The notes: a model not told the origin generated them from the sequence alone. DNA of 64,000 nucleotides from Cellulosilyticum sp. I15G10I2 (GCF_900095725.1 NZ_FMMP01000028.1:248001-312000); one strand, 5' to 3'; shown: positions 1 through 8,810, numbered from the stretch's first letter. Made by a program: numbers and translations.

Positions 1-82
1 TTGCAAGATTTTCTGGTGTGTGAAACTGTCCCCAATCTCGTTCCTCTCTAAATCGACGAACTACTTCTAGTACCTTTTCCAT
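1..82 (-). CDS. MazG-like nucleotide pyrophosphohydrolase, N-terminal fragment
   Basis: Only the first 27 codons are inside the window; the gene runs off the left edge. The reading begins MEKVLEVVRRFREERDWGQF and continues HTPENLA, which matches the start of small MazG-type NTP pyrophosphohydrolases (about 100 residues, all-alpha NTP-PPase fold that hydrolyses non-canonical or excess nucleoside triphosphates). A GAGGA ribosome site lies just before the ATG. It is distinct from the long two-domain MazG at 35717. Family assignment rests on the N-terminal signature only. Confidence 0.6.
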   Translation of the reverse strand, partial: MEKVLEVVRRFREERDWGQFHTPENLA

Positions 83-464
83 TTCTGTTTTCCTCGCTTT
101 CAAAATTTATTCTTTAGATTAATAAACAATAATAGCAACAATGTACAATTCTAATTTAATTTTATGCGTTAATTAAAAAAAATTCAACTAATTCTACTCT
201 AATCAACCTTTATCTCCTTTACCTTACCTACACTCCCGTTCTCTAGCACGCTGATCTTCCTTTTGGACAACAAGAACGACTGCTCCTATATCTTATAGTG
301 CCTTGGACAGTTGATATAGTACCAGCTTAAAATATAAGATTCAAATTTGAAAGGTGATTTATTCAAATAGCTTTTAGGTCAGGAATACTGTTTGAGCAGC
401 ACTCATCCCCTGGGATGAGTCGCGATTTTGCGGACGTTATCCAACTACTTCAAGTATAACATAC
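83..464. other. Non-coding gap between the MazG-like gene and the GH105 gene
   Basis: About 380 bases with no supportable gene. It holds the putative promoter at 159-187 and an isolated near-perfect palindrome at 401-420 (9-bp arms ACTCATCCC and GGGATGAGT around CT). The stretch around 190-320 has a less AT-rich, gene-like composition, but its frames are broken by stops, so it may be decayed coding DNA. Confidence 0.5.
159..187 (-). promoter_or_regulatory. Probable sigma-A promoter of the MazG-like gene
   Basis: On the minus strand TTGAAT (182-187) and TAAAAT (159-164) are separated by 17 bases, about 75 bases before the ATG at 82. The surroundings are very AT-rich, so chance matches are possible. 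Confidence 0.45.
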
Positions 465-496
465 AAAAAAGGACGAACAGCAATCGCTGTCCGTCC
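465..496 (-). terminator. Rho-independent terminator after the GH105 gene
   Basis: Read on the minus strand, an 11-bp stem (GGACGGACAGC with GCTGTTCGTCC, one G-U pair) with a GATT loop is followed directly by six T. It lies 10 bases past the GH105 stop codon and ends the uxaB-uxaA-GH105 transcript. Confidence 0.88.
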
Positions 497-505
497 CAAC
501 ATATT

Positions 506-1627
506 TTAATATTCTCTAATAAGCTCTGTATAAGCAAGTAACAAAGGTGCTATTCCTTTAGCTTCATTTTCAACAACTGGCTCAGAAATATAGTATTCAT
601 AACTGCCATCTCTTTTTTCTTTGCCACCAAGTCCTGCTACTAAGCAAATGCCACCTAAGTGCATCTCGCCATTTTTTTCATAAAGGTACTTCTTACAGAT
701 CCCCTCAAAAGCTTTATCGCCATAAGCTTTATATTTTTCTTCCAAATAACCGAGTCTTACGCCTTTTAGAATGGCATAAGCCATAATGGCACTGCCGCTG
801 GTTTCTAAATAGTTGCCTGCTCTATCTCCTTGGTCAATGACTTGATACCACATACCCGAATCATCTTGATATTTAAGAAGTGCATCAACTACATCTTTGA
901 AAATGGCCATCAACTTCACATAAGCCTCAGATTTTTTGTCGTCCATTTTTTCAAGTGTATCTATGAGGGCCATGACATACCACCCCATAGCTCTTAACCA
1001 GAAGTTTTGAGAAAGACCCGTTTCTTTGTCACACCAGAAAATGTCTCTTGAAGAATCATACCCATGATAATAAAGTCCTGTTTTTTGGTCCTTCATCAGC
1101 TTTTCTACATTAATAAACTGACTATAGATATCTTCACAATTAGCCTTATTGTTAAATTTTATTTCATACTCCATGTAAAAAGGCTGCGCCATATAAAGTC
1201 CATCAAGCCATATTTGATAAGGATAAATCTTCTTATGCCAGAAGTTGCCTTCTTGAGTTCGAGGCTGCTTTTTTATTTGCTCATATACTGTATCAATGGC
1301 CTTGCGATACTTTTCTTTACCTGTTAACTCATAAAGCTCAAAAAGTGTTTTGCCAGCATTTACATTGTCAATATTAAACTCTTCTACTTCATAATCTTTA
1401 ATCGTGCCGTCTTCTTGTACGAAGTAATCTATAAAGTTATCTGCAAAGCTCAGATACTTTTCATTTTTAGTAATAGCATACATCTCTAGGATCGCTTTAA
1501 TCATACAACCATCAATATAATTCCACTTTGTTTTTTCACCACTTCTTACTTTTTCTATATTCCAAATTGGATATTCTGGCGTACTTTTTTCTAATAGCTC
1601 TTCGATATAGCGTTCAAGCATTTCCAT
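506..1627 (-). CDS. Unsaturated rhamnogalacturonyl hydrolase, GH105 family
   Basis: 373 residues, no signal peptide, so cytoplasmic. It resembles YteR/YesR of Bacillus, which remove the unsaturated galacturonyl residue left on rhamnogalacturonan oligosaccharides by pectin lyases, by hydrating the double bond. The (alpha/alpha)6-barrel family signature IWLDGLYMAQPF is present; its Asp (about residue 142) corresponds to the catalytic Asp143 of YteR. The conserved NVNAGKTLFELYE and NFWLRAMGWY segments are also present. The ATG at 1627 is chosen because AAGGAG lies 8 bases before it; a TTG two codons upstream is possible. It is the last gene of the uxaB-uxaA-GH105 operon, 38 bases after uxaA, so it feeds uronates into the same pathway. 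Confidence 0.87.
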   Translation of the reverse strand: MEMLERYIEELLEKSTPEYPIWNIEKVRSGEKTKWNYIDGCMIKAILEMYAITKNEKYLSFADNFIDYFVQEDGTIKDYEVEEFNIDNVNAGKTLFELYELTGKEKYRKAIDTVYEQIKKQPRTQEGNFWHKKIYPYQIWLDGLYMAQPFYMEYEIKFNNKANCEDIYSQFINVEKLMKDQKTGLYYHGYDSSRDIFWCDKETGLSQNFWLRAMGWYVMALIDTLEKMDDKKSEAYVKLMAIFKDVVDALLKYQDDSGMWYQVIDQGDRAGNYLETSGSAIMAYAILKGVRLGYLEEKYKAYGDKAFEGICKKYLYEKNGEMHLGGICLVAGLGGKEKRDGSYEYYISEPVVENEAKGIAPLLLAYTELIREY

Positions 1628-1665
1628 ACTCAATTCTCCTTGCCCTGTCTTTATAGTACATCAAA

Positions 1666-3102
1666 TTAAAGAGTGACCCCATCTTTGAAAATGGCAATAT
1701 CTCTAATGTCATTTTGCTCTGTCTTGGTCTGTATTTCTCCTGATGCGAGTTTTATGAGATAGTCGTAGAATTCATCTGCCACATCTTTCATATCCATACC
1801 TTCAACTAATCTTCCTGCATTAAAGTCAATCCAATTTGATTTTCTTTCATAAAGATCAGTATTGGTAGAGATCTTAACAGTTGGCACTGGACATCCAAAC
1901 GGTGTACCTCTTCCTGTTGTAAATAATACAATATGTGCTCCTGAAGTCGCGAGGGCTGTTGCCGCAACGAGATCATTTCCTGGTGATTGTAGAAGATTAA
2001 GCCCTTGTACTTTAGTCATTTCGCCATATTTAAGGACACTTACAACCGGTGCAGTCCCGCCTTTTTGTGTACAGCCAAGGGATTTATCTTCAAGTGTAGA
2101 AATGCCTCCTTTTTTATTACCTGGAGAAGGATTTTCATATATTTCTTGATTATATCTTATGAAGTAGTTTTTAAAATCATTAATCAGTTCTACCGTTTGG
2201 TCAAATACTTCTTTTGTAGTACAGCGGTCCATAAGAAGGGTTTCTGCACCAAACATCTCAGGTACCTCTGTTAAAATAGTACTGCCCCCCTCACTGATGA
2301 GTCTGTCTGAGAAAACACCTACTAAAGGATTTGCTGTAATACCTGATAATCCATCAGAACCACCGCATTTTAGCCCCACAATAAGTTCTGAGGTCGGTAT
2401 ATCTTCTCTTTCAAAGGTACTCGCATAGTCTGCTAATTCTTTGATTTTTTCGAGTGACACGCTTACTTCATCTTTTTCATCCTGACAAATAACAAACTTC
2501 ACTCTGTTTTCATCATACGCTCCAAGCATTTGTTTAAACTGCTCGATTGTATTATTTTCACAGCCAAGTCCCATAACTAATACCCCTGCCGCATTAGGAT
2601 GCTTGGCAAGTCCAGTAAGTACTTTTTGTGTATTAAGGTGATCATCTCCAAGCTGAGAGCAGCCATAAGGATGTGCAAAATAACTAATCGCATCCACTTT
2701 ATGGCTTACATATTGCTGTGCTTCTTTTTGCACCATTTTAGCAATATCATTCACACACCCCACTGTTGGTAAGATCCATATTTCGTTTCTTATCCCAGCC
2801 TTGCCATCTGGCCGTCTGTAACCTTTAAAGGTTCCTGGTTCTTTACTTTCAAGGGCCTTGAAGCTTGGTTTATAGTTATACTCCAAGATGTCTCCAAGTC
2901 CTGTTTTTAAGTTGTGGGTATGCACCCATTCATCAGCTTTAATATCCTCAGTGGCATAGCCGATTGGATTACCATATTTAATGATGGGTTCTCCTTTTTT
3001 AATATCCGTAATAGCTCTTTTGTGTCCGGCAGGAATGCCATTTGTTTCTTTAAGAGCTACCATTACATTATCTTCAGGGTTAATTTTAATAAAATCCAAC
3101 AT
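1666..3102 (-). CDS. uxaA: Altronate dehydratase
   Basis: 478 residues, close to the 495 of E. coli UxaA. It dehydrates D-altronate to 2-keto-3-deoxygluconate in galacturonate catabolism, using a metal centre (iron in known members). The N-terminal SAF-type domain (about residues 10-85, with AGHKRAITDIKKGEPIIKYG) is followed by the UxaA catalytic domain with NEIWILPTVGCVND, GLGCENN, LKCGGSDGLSGITANP and the C-terminal FTTGRGTPFGCPVPT segment. Its start is 2 bases after the uxaB stop, indicating coupled translation from one mRNA. A GGAGG ribosome site overlaps the end of uxaB. Confidence 0.94.
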   Translation of the reverse strand: MLDFIKINPEDNVMVALKETNGIPAGHKRAITDIKKGEPIIKYGNPIGYATEDIKADEWVHTHNLKTGLGDILEYNYKPSFKALESKEPGTFKGYRRPDGKAGIRNEIWILPTVGCVNDIAKMVQKEAQQYVSHKVDAISYFAHPYGCSQLGDDHLNTQKVLTGLAKHPNAAGVLVMGLGCENNTIEQFKQMLGAYDENRVKFVICQDEKDEVSVSLEKIKELADYASTFEREDIPTSELIVGLKCGGSDGLSGITANPLVGVFSDRLISEGGSTILTEVPEMFGAETLLMDRCTTKEVFDQTVELINDFKNYFIRYNQEIYENPSPGNKKGGISTLEDKSLGCTQKGGTAPVVSVLKYGEMTKVQGLNLLQSPGNDLVAATALATSGAHIVLFTTGRGTPFGCPVPTVKISTNTDLYERKSNWIDFNAGRLVEGMDMKDVADEFYDYLIKLASGEIQTKTEQNDIRDIAIFKDGVTL

Positions 3103-3104
3103 CT

Positions 3105-4571
3105 TTATGCCTCCTCACTTAGACTTAAAAGAGCATTTCTCATTCCATTCTTATAGATGTTTTCTAAATAATGACTTACTGTACTTACGAAGCCTTCATA
3201 CTCTGCAAGATTTTCTCCCCAGAAAGCTTCATTTGAAGCAAACTTATTCACAAAAGTCTTCACATCTTCTGAACTATAATTTTGTGCAAAGAATTCTAAG
3301 ATATTTTTATCGTCCATAATCTTGTAACTTTCTTCGCCTCTTTTACCAACAAGTGCTTCTCCTTGTAAATCACTTGAAGAATAAAATGCCATAAGTGCTG
3401 CAAAAGAAAATGTCATATATTGAGGCAGTTTACCTATTTGCTCAATACTGTCTTTGAAGCTCGGCATAATTCTTGCTTTCCATTTTGAAACAGAATTTAG
3501 TGAAATAGCAAGTACGCTATGATCAATGAATGGATTTTCAAAACGTTCTATGACTGCATCTTTAAAAGCAATAACTTCATCCCGCGGAAGTGCTACAGTC
3601 GGGATAATTTCTCCTAAAAGGTTTTCCATATAACTTCTGATGAGTGTGTCTGCCATACAGTCTCTAACAATATCTTGCCCTGCAAGGTAAGCTGCAAGTA
3701 CTGTCCCTGTATGTGCACCATTTAAAATACGTACTTTACGATCTCTATAAGGTTTTAGATTATCTGTAAATACAACATCCATCCCAGTTTGATCCATTGG
3801 GAACTTATCACGAATATCTTTTTCACTTTCTATAACCCAAAGACCAAAAGGTTCTCCAACATCTAATAAGTCATCTCTGTATCCTAAAGTTTCAAACATT
3901 TTATCTGCTGTTTCTCTAGGATAACCTGTTACAATTCTATCTACTAAAGTATTGCAAAATGTATTATGGCTTAGAACCCAAGCTTTAAAGTCTTCTCCTA
4001 AATGCCAAAGCTCAATATATTTAATAATACATTCTTTTAACTTAGTGCCGTTGTGTTCAATAAGCTCCACGGGTAAAATAATGAGCCCTTTTGCTGGGTC
4101 GCCCTTAAAATGTGTAAATCTATCATATAAAAATTTAGTAAGTTTACCTGGATATGTCCCTGGTGGAGTAAGTTCGAATGCATCTTTCGCATCATAAGTA
4201 ATACCAGCTTCTGTTGTATTAGAAACAACAACCTCCAAAGTATCAAGTGCTGCAAGTTTTGCATATACTTCATATTCATTATATGCGTCAATAGTTTGAC
4301 CTATAGAAGTAATCACCCTGTTTTCATCAACAATCGTGCCATTTTGTTTCCCTCTTAACGAAAGTGTATATAAATTATCTTGTGCTTTAAAAAAATCTAG
4401 ATTACCAAATCCAATAGGTTTAATAACAGCCACATTGCCATTATAAACACCTTTCTCATTAGCCCTATCAATAATATCCAGGATAAACCCTCTTAAAAAA
4501 TTGCCCTCTCCATATTGCATGACACGAATTGGTCTCTCTACTTTACTTACTAAATCATTTATCTTTTTCAT
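3105..4571 (-). CDS. uxaB: Tagaturonate reductase (altronate oxidoreductase)
   Basis: 488 residues, the usual size for UxaB of the long-chain mannitol dehydrogenase family. It reduces D-tagaturonate to D-altronate with NADH, between UxaC and UxaA. The N-terminal Rossmann domain carries MQYGEGNFLRGF, and the family catalytic set K-x4-N-x2-H is seen at K279, N284 and H287 (KVRILNGAH). It is the first gene of a minus-strand operon; GGAGGGTG precedes the ATG. A consensus promoter and an operator palindrome lie immediately upstream, opposite the divergent regulator gene. Confidence 0.94.
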   Translation of the reverse strand: MKKINDLVSKVERPIRVMQYGEGNFLRGFILDIIDRANEKGVYNGNVAVIKPIGFGNLDFFKAQDNLYTLSLRGKQNGTIVDENRVITSIGQTIDAYNEYEVYAKLAALDTLEVVVSNTTEAGITYDAKDAFELTPPGTYPGKLTKFLYDRFTHFKGDPAKGLIILPVELIEHNGTKLKECIIKYIELWHLGEDFKAWVLSHNTFCNTLVDRIVTGYPRETADKMFETLGYRDDLLDVGEPFGLWVIESEKDIRDKFPMDQTGMDVVFTDNLKPYRDRKVRILNGAHTGTVLAAYLAGQDIVRDCMADTLIRSYMENLLGEIIPTVALPRDEVIAFKDAVIERFENPFIDHSVLAISLNSVSKWKARIMPSFKDSIEQIGKLPQYMTFSFAALMAFYSSSDLQGEALVGKRGEESYKIMDDKNILEFFAQNYSSEDVKTFVNKFASNEAFWGENLAEYEGFVSTVSHYLENIYKNGMRNALLSLSEEA

Positions 4572-4588
4572 ATTTCACCCTCCGTTAT

Positions 4589-4602
4589 TGTAAGTGCTTA
4601 CA
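4589..4602. promoter_or_regulatory. Operator 1 for the LacI-type regulator (uxaB side)
   Basis: A 14-bp palindrome TGTAAGTGCTTACA, typical of LacI-family operators, sits at the predicted start site of the uxaB promoter (about 4603) so that a bound repressor would block initiation. A close copy, operator 2, lies at 4712-4725. Confidence 0.78.
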
Positions 4603-4609
4603 TATTTTT

Positions 4610-4638
4610 ATTTTAATTATTTTTCACTTAAAAGTCAA
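4610..4638 (-). promoter_or_regulatory. Sigma-A promoter of uxaB-uxaA-GH105
   Basis: On the minus strand TTGACT (4633-4638), 17-base spacer, TAAAAT (4610-4615). The predicted start site is at the edge of operator 1. Confidence 0.82.
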
Positions 4639-4676
4639 TAATATATTGATTTTTTTGTAGGTGTTTTAAAATGACA

Positions 4677-4705
4677 TTGACTTATTATAAACGGGAATTT
4701 ATAAT
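4677..4705 (+). promoter_or_regulatory. Sigma-A promoter of the regulator-uxaC operon
   Basis: TTGACT (4677-4682), 17-base spacer, TATAAT (4700-4705). Predicted transcription start near 4712, which coincides with operator 2, implying autoregulation. Confidence 0.85.
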
Positions 4706-4711
4706 ATTTAT

Positions 4712-4725
4712 TGAAAGAGCTTACA
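4712..4725. promoter_or_regulatory. Operator 2 for the LacI-type regulator (own promoter)
   Basis: TGAAAGAGCTTACA matches operator 1 at 12 of 14 positions, with the right half identical. It begins at the predicted +1 of the regulator promoter. Centre-to-centre distance to operator 1 is 123 bp, which would also allow looping. Confidence 0.7.
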
Positions 4726-4747
4726 CTATAAAAAGGGATGAGATAAT

Positions 4748-5743
4748 ATGAACATTTATGACATAGCCGAAAAGGCCGGTGTTTCTATCGCTACTGTGTC
4801 TAGAGTTTTAAACGGTAGTCCTAATGTAAGGCCTAAAACTAAACAGAAGGTTTTAGATATTATGGAAAAGTCAGATTATACGCCTAATATATTTGCCCGT
4901 GGTTTAGGTCTTAATTCGATTAAAATGATTGGCGTCCTTTGTACAGATGTTGCAGATATTTATTATGCCAAAGCTGTTTCAATTATTGAAAATGTTTTAA
5001 GACAAAATGAATTTGATGCCCTGCTTTGCTGTACGGGAGACGACCTTAATAATAAAAAGAAATATCTTGACTTACTCCTTGCTAAGCGCGTAGATGGGGT
5101 TATTTTAATCGGTTCCCCTTTTAAGGAAAAGTTCGATAATTCTCACATTGAACAAGTAGCAAAAAAAGTTCCAGTATTTATCATTAATGGATTTCTTCCT
5201 TTTGACAATACTTATTGTATAACCTGTGATGAATTAGAGGCTATGCGTCAAAATGTATCCTCACTCCTTTTAAAAGGCCACAAAGACATTTTATATCTTT
5301 ATGATGTAGATACTTATAGTGGCTCTCAAAAGCTTGAAGGCTACAAACGCGCTTTCGATGATAATAAGCTCGCGGATAATCCTAGATTGATTGTTAAAGT
5401 GCCGCAGGATCTATCTGTTGTTACTGAAACAGTCAAAAATCTTATGCAGGAATGCCCGTCTATTTCTGCAGTTGTTGCCTCAGAAGATATTTTGGCAATA
5501 GGTGCTATGAAAGCGATCACCCAGATTGGTCATCGAATTCCTGAAGATATCCCTGTTATAGGTTTTAATAACTCTTTACTCTGTGAATGTGCTTCTCCTA
5601 CCCTAACTAGTGTTGACAATAGGGTTGATATTTTATGCACAACCGCTATTAATCTCTTAATAGATGTTTTTGCAGGGAAAAGCGTTGCAAATAAAATGAC
5701 TATCTCCTCTAAACTTATAGAGCGAGAGTCTTTCAAATTATAA
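4748..5743 (+). CDS. LacI-family transcriptional regulator of uronate catabolism
   Basis: 331 residues. The N-terminal helix-turn-helix and hinge helix (residues 1-60: IYDIAEKAGVSIATVSRVLN, then a hinge with NIFARGLG) are followed by a periplasmic-binding-protein-like ligand domain. It is divergent from uxaB and co-transcribed with uxaC (12 bases apart), so the ligand is probably a uronate-pathway intermediate such as tagaturonate, fructuronate or ketodeoxygluconate (inference). Two 14-bp palindromes at both divergent start sites are its likely operators, giving coordinate repression of both arms plus autoregulation. Which pathway metabolite acts as inducer cannot be read from the sequence. 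Confidence 0.88.
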   Translation: MNIYDIAEKAGVSIATVSRVLNGSPNVRPKTKQKVLDIMEKSDYTPNIFARGLGLNSIKMIGVLCTDVADIYYAKAVSIIENVLRQNEFDALLCCTGDDLNNKKKYLDLLLAKRVDGVILIGSPFKEKFDNSHIEQVAKKVPVFIINGFLPFDNTYCITCDELEAMRQNVSSLLLKGHKDILYLYDVDTYSGSQKLEGYKRAFDDNKLADNPRLIVKVPQDLSVVTETVKNLMQECPSISAVVASEDILAIGAMKAITQIGHRIPEDIPVIGFNNSLLCECASPTLTSVDNRVDILCTTAINLLIDVFAGKSVANKMTISSKLIERESFKL

Positions 5744-5755
5744 GGAGGCTTAACT

Positions 5756-7162
5756 ATGAAAAATTTTATGTGTGATGATTTCTTATTATCGAATGAAACA
5801 TCTAAAGTGCTTTATCACAACTATGCAGCAAAAATGCCTATTATTGATTACCACTGTCATATCAATCCTAAAGAAATTGCTGATAATCACCGCTTTAATA
5901 ACATTACTGATGTTTGGCTTGGCGGTGACCATTACAAATGGCGTGCTATCCGTTCAAATGGGGTAGATGAGAACTTCATTACAGGTAATGCAGCTCCAAG
6001 AGAAAAATTTCAGAAGTGGGCCGAAACACTTTCTAAAGCTATCGGCAACCCACTTTATCACTGGACACATCTTGAATTAAAAAAATACTTTGATTATAAA
6101 GGTACTTTAAATGCGAATACCGCAGAAGAAGTATGGAACCTCTGTAATGAAAAACTACAAACAGAGACAATGAGTGTACGTGGTATTATCGATCAATCTG
6201 ATGTAAAACTTTTATGTACTACTGATGATCCTGTAGACAGTTTAGAACATCACGTTGCTATTAAAAATGATCCTACATGCAAAGTCAAGGTTTTACCAGC
6301 TTGGCGCCCTGATAAAGCTGTTAATATTGACAAAGCTGGCTTTACGGCTTATATTGATACACTGGCACAAGTAAGTGATACAGCTATTACTTCTCTTAAG
6401 GATCTTTTTGCAGCACTTATTAAGAGATTAGATCATTTTGATTCTCTTGGCTGCAAGGCTTCTGACCATGGCCTTGATTACGTGCCTTATAATCCAGCAT
6501 CAGAAGAAGAAGTAAATCAGATTTTTGCTAAAGCCCTAAAAGGTGAGAGTCTTTCATTTGATGAAGCTGAGAAATACAAAACTGCTTTACTGGTATTCTT
6601 TGGCAAAGAATATGCTAAACGCAACTGGGTAATGCAGCTTCATTACGGTACAATTAGAAATACGAATACAGCTATGTTTAATAAACTTGGCCCTGATACA
6701 GGTTTCGACTGTATTAATACTCAGAGTTGTGCAAATGGTATTGTAGGCTTCCTCAATGCCTTAAATCAAGAAAGTCTTCTTCCAAAAACAGTGCTTTACT
6801 CTCTTAATCCAGCAGATAATGAAATGCTCGGCACAATTCTTGGCTGTTTCCAAGGACCTGAAACTGCTGGTAAAATCCAACACGGCTCTGCTTGGTGGTT
6901 CAACGATACAAAAACAGGTATGCAAAAACAACTAACAGACCTTGCAAATCTTTCTTTGCTTGGTAACTTCATTGGTATGCTAACTGATTCTAGAAGCTTC
7001 TTATCTTACACAAGACACGAATATTTCAGACGTATCTTATGCAACCTTGTTGGTACTTGGGTTGAAAACGGAGAATATCCAAATGATATCGAAGCGCTTG
7101 GTCAATTAGTTCAAGATATTTCTTATAATAATACAGTGCGTTTCTTTGGTTTTGAAGTTTAA
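5756..7162 (+). CDS. uxaC: Glucuronate/galacturonate isomerase
   Basis: 468 residues, the usual UxaC length. It isomerises D-glucuronate to D-fructuronate and D-galacturonate to D-tagaturonate, the entry step ahead of UxaB and UxaA. It belongs to the amidohydrolase-like fold: the metal-binding H33-x-H35 motif appears as DYHCHINPKEIADN, and the family segments GADHYKWR-like (GGDHYKWRAIRSNG), CTTDDPVD, HYGTIRNTN and GMLTDSRSFLSYTRHEYFRR are present. AAGGAGG precedes the ATG by a normal distance. It is the second gene of the regulator operon, with a shared bidirectional terminator after it. Confidence 0.95.
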   Translation: MKNFMCDDFLLSNETSKVLYHNYAAKMPIIDYHCHINPKEIADNHRFNNITDVWLGGDHYKWRAIRSNGVDENFITGNAAPREKFQKWAETLSKAIGNPLYHWTHLELKKYFDYKGTLNANTAEEVWNLCNEKLQTETMSVRGIIDQSDVKLLCTTDDPVDSLEHHVAIKNDPTCKVKVLPAWRPDKAVNIDKAGFTAYIDTLAQVSDTAITSLKDLFAALIKRLDHFDSLGCKASDHGLDYVPYNPASEEEVNQIFAKALKGESLSFDEAEKYKTALLVFFGKEYAKRNWVMQLHYGTIRNTNTAMFNKLGPDTGFDCINTQSCANGIVGFLNALNQESLLPKTVLYSLNPADNEMLGTILGCFQGPETAGKIQHGSAWWFNDTKTGMQKQLTDLANLSLLGNFIGMLTDSRSFLSYTRHEYFRRILCNLVGTWVENGEYPNDIEALGQLVQDISYNNTVRFFGFEV

Positions 7163-7168
7163 TCTCAA

Positions 7169-7208
7169 AAAAAATAGTCTAAGCCTTTATCGGCCTAGAC
7201 TATTTTTT
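7169..7208. terminator. Bidirectional terminator between uxaC and the sugar isomerase
   Basis: AATAGTCTAAGCC and GGCCTAGACTATT form a 13-bp stem with one mismatch, flanked by A-runs on one side and T-runs on the other, so it works for both convergent genes. The last codons and stop (TAG, 7195-7197) of the minus-strand gene lie in the stem. Confidence 0.85.
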
Positions 7209-8007
7209 GTTTTAAAAAAGCAACATCTCTATAAGCTGTTTGTGGATCCGCATTTTCTCGTAAGACACTGACATGTGATTTATGTGTATTGAACCAGTTA
7301 AATAAAAATTGATAATCTACGAGTCCATCTTCTAATAAAACATGTTTAAATGCATTATTTTCTATAATGACATTTTTAACATGTATTGCTTCTATTTCGG
7401 CTCCAAACGCTTCAAAGCATTCTTTCCAAAGTCCCTCTTGATTTTTACTGTTTTCAAAGGTGAGTAAATTAACAGGATCAAATATAATTTTCAAATGATT
7501 GCTTTTTACTCTTTGGAGCAATTTATAAGTTAACTCCGGCGTATTGAGAGTATGCACACTTACTGGTTCTATGCCAACTATAGCATCTATCTCTTCTGCC
7601 TTTTCTACCATTCTCTGCACACTGTCTACTAAAGCCTCAAAAGCTTTGGGTCTTTCACTCTCATCAGTCGTAAAATGAGTGGTTTCAGTTCCTACAAGCA
7701 GCGCATCAATTGTTTTGCTGTATTCTAAAGCTTTTAAAAATCTACTCACTTGCCCCATCCTTGCTTCTTTATCCAATAACGCCGGTTCAATATAGCATCC
7801 AAAAACCGATAACTCAATATCACTTTTTTTAAACACTTCGTGAATTTTTTTTAAAAGTTCCGGCGTAATTTGATCAAAAGTATCAATGCCACTTATTGCT
7901 TTAGGAATAGCTAACTGAACTGCCTCAAATCCTACTTCTTTTATTTTAGTTACAAGTCCTTCTGGGGTATTTTTACCATAATCATGAGCTCTTACTCCTA
8001 TACGCAT
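7195..8007 (-). CDS. Sugar phosphate isomerase/epimerase, xylose-isomerase-like TIM barrel
   Basis: 270 residues, predicted cytoplasmic. It begins MRIGVRAHDYGKNTPEGLVT and shows the AP-endonuclease-2/IolE-IolI barrel pattern: metal-ligand segments around GIEPVSVH (Glu and His), IIFDPVNLL (Asp), AIHVKNV (His) and a late Glu region VDYQFLFNWF. The substrate is not evident; known relatives act on ketoses, inosose or hydroxypyruvate. It is convergent with uxaC and transcribed alone, so a link to uronate metabolism is positional only. Confidence 0.72.
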   Translation of the reverse strand: MRIGVRAHDYGKNTPEGLVTKIKEVGFEAVQLAIPKAISGIDTFDQITPELLKKIHEVFKKSDIELSVFGCYIEPALLDKEARMGQVSRFLKALEYSKTIDALLVGTETTHFTTDESERPKAFEALVDSVQRMVEKAEEIDAIVGIEPVSVHTLNTPELTYKLLQRVKSNHLKIIFDPVNLLTFENSKNQEGLWKECFEAFGAEIEAIHVKNVIIENNAFKHVLLEDGLVDYQFLFNWFNTHKSHVSVLRENADPQTAYRDVAFLKQKIV

Positions 8008-8213
8008 TTTAATACTCCTTTTCTATCGTTCATGTTTTTCCAACCTTTCTATAGTCTTATTCTAACATAATGTTTCCATTCTGGGCACATCTACTCCTGT
8101 TTTTTATAAAGATACAGCTAATTATTATTTATATTTACTTTTTAGTTAGTACATACTTCTTTAAAAAACGGTTATTTTAATTATATAAATTTTTAAATAA
8201 TCCGAGGTGTTTC

Positions 8214-8723
8214 ATGAATACTATCGCAAAACCTAGGTCCTTAACATGTATTATTTTATCAGTCATCATTGTATTTTCTTGTGTTTCATTAAGTGCTTCA
8301 GCTCCAGATATTATCCCTCCTTCTCCAACTAAACATCAACAAACTATGGAACAATTTCTTGGTGATATAAGATCAATTCATGCACAGCTATTTGATATCG
8401 CGCAATTTTCTTTAGAAGATCCAGGACTGACCCTAGATGAACTCGCAAATGCTATCGCATTTATTAATTATGATATTGAACGCTTATACAATGACACTAC
8501 AGAGTACTTAAAGCTCTTTCCAAGTATTAGTGTAGAAAATACTCAAGTTCTGCTTGCTATTACTGCCCTAAATTTTATTAAAAACGAGTTATATTATTTA
8601 AGCTTAGTAATACCTGCAATTAGTGATATAGAAAGATTACAAATTCTCAATCAATATTTTAGAGCTAGATTATCTGCTGTAGACACACTTGAGCTGTTAG
8701 AAGAAGATTTAGCTAACTATTAA
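8214..8723 (+). CDS. Hypothetical secreted protein
   Basis: 169 residues, no family recognised. Residues 1-30 form a clear signal peptide: basic start, hydrophobic stretch LTCIILSVIIVFSCVSLSAS and an A-S-A cleavage motif. There is no lipobox at the cleavage site, so it is probably released or held by interactions. The mature part is helical in character and acidic. CGAGG-type ribosome site before the ATG. It stands alone between two strong terminators, convergent with phoU. Confidence 0.65.
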   Translation: MNTIAKPRSLTCIILSVIIVFSCVSLSASAPDIIPPSPTKHQQTMEQFLGDIRSIHAQLFDIAQFSLEDPGLTLDELANAIAFINYDIERLYNDTTEYLKLFPSISVENTQVLLAITALNFIKNELYYLSLVIPAISDIERLQILNQYFRARLSAVDTLELLEEDLANY

Positions 8724-8759
8724 CTTGGATTCAAAAAAACTTAGCTGATATGACTAGAA

Positions 8760-8799
8760 AAAGACCTGTGAGAAATCTTTAAATTTCTCGCAGGTCTTT
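8760..8799. terminator. Bidirectional terminator between the secreted protein gene and phoU
   Basis: A 17-bp stem (left arm AAAGACCTGTGAGAAAT, right arm 8783-8799) with a 6-base loop and one T-G pair. A and T tracts at the ends suit both convergent transcripts. Confidence 0.83.
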
Positions 8800-8810
8800 A
8801 GGTTCTTAAA

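Noticed and set aside
190-320. Minus-strand reading with YINCPRHYK, resembling a pyridoxamine-phosphate-oxidase-family tail
   Set aside because: The frame has a stop right after the motif and nothing supportive upstream; too short to call a pseudogene.
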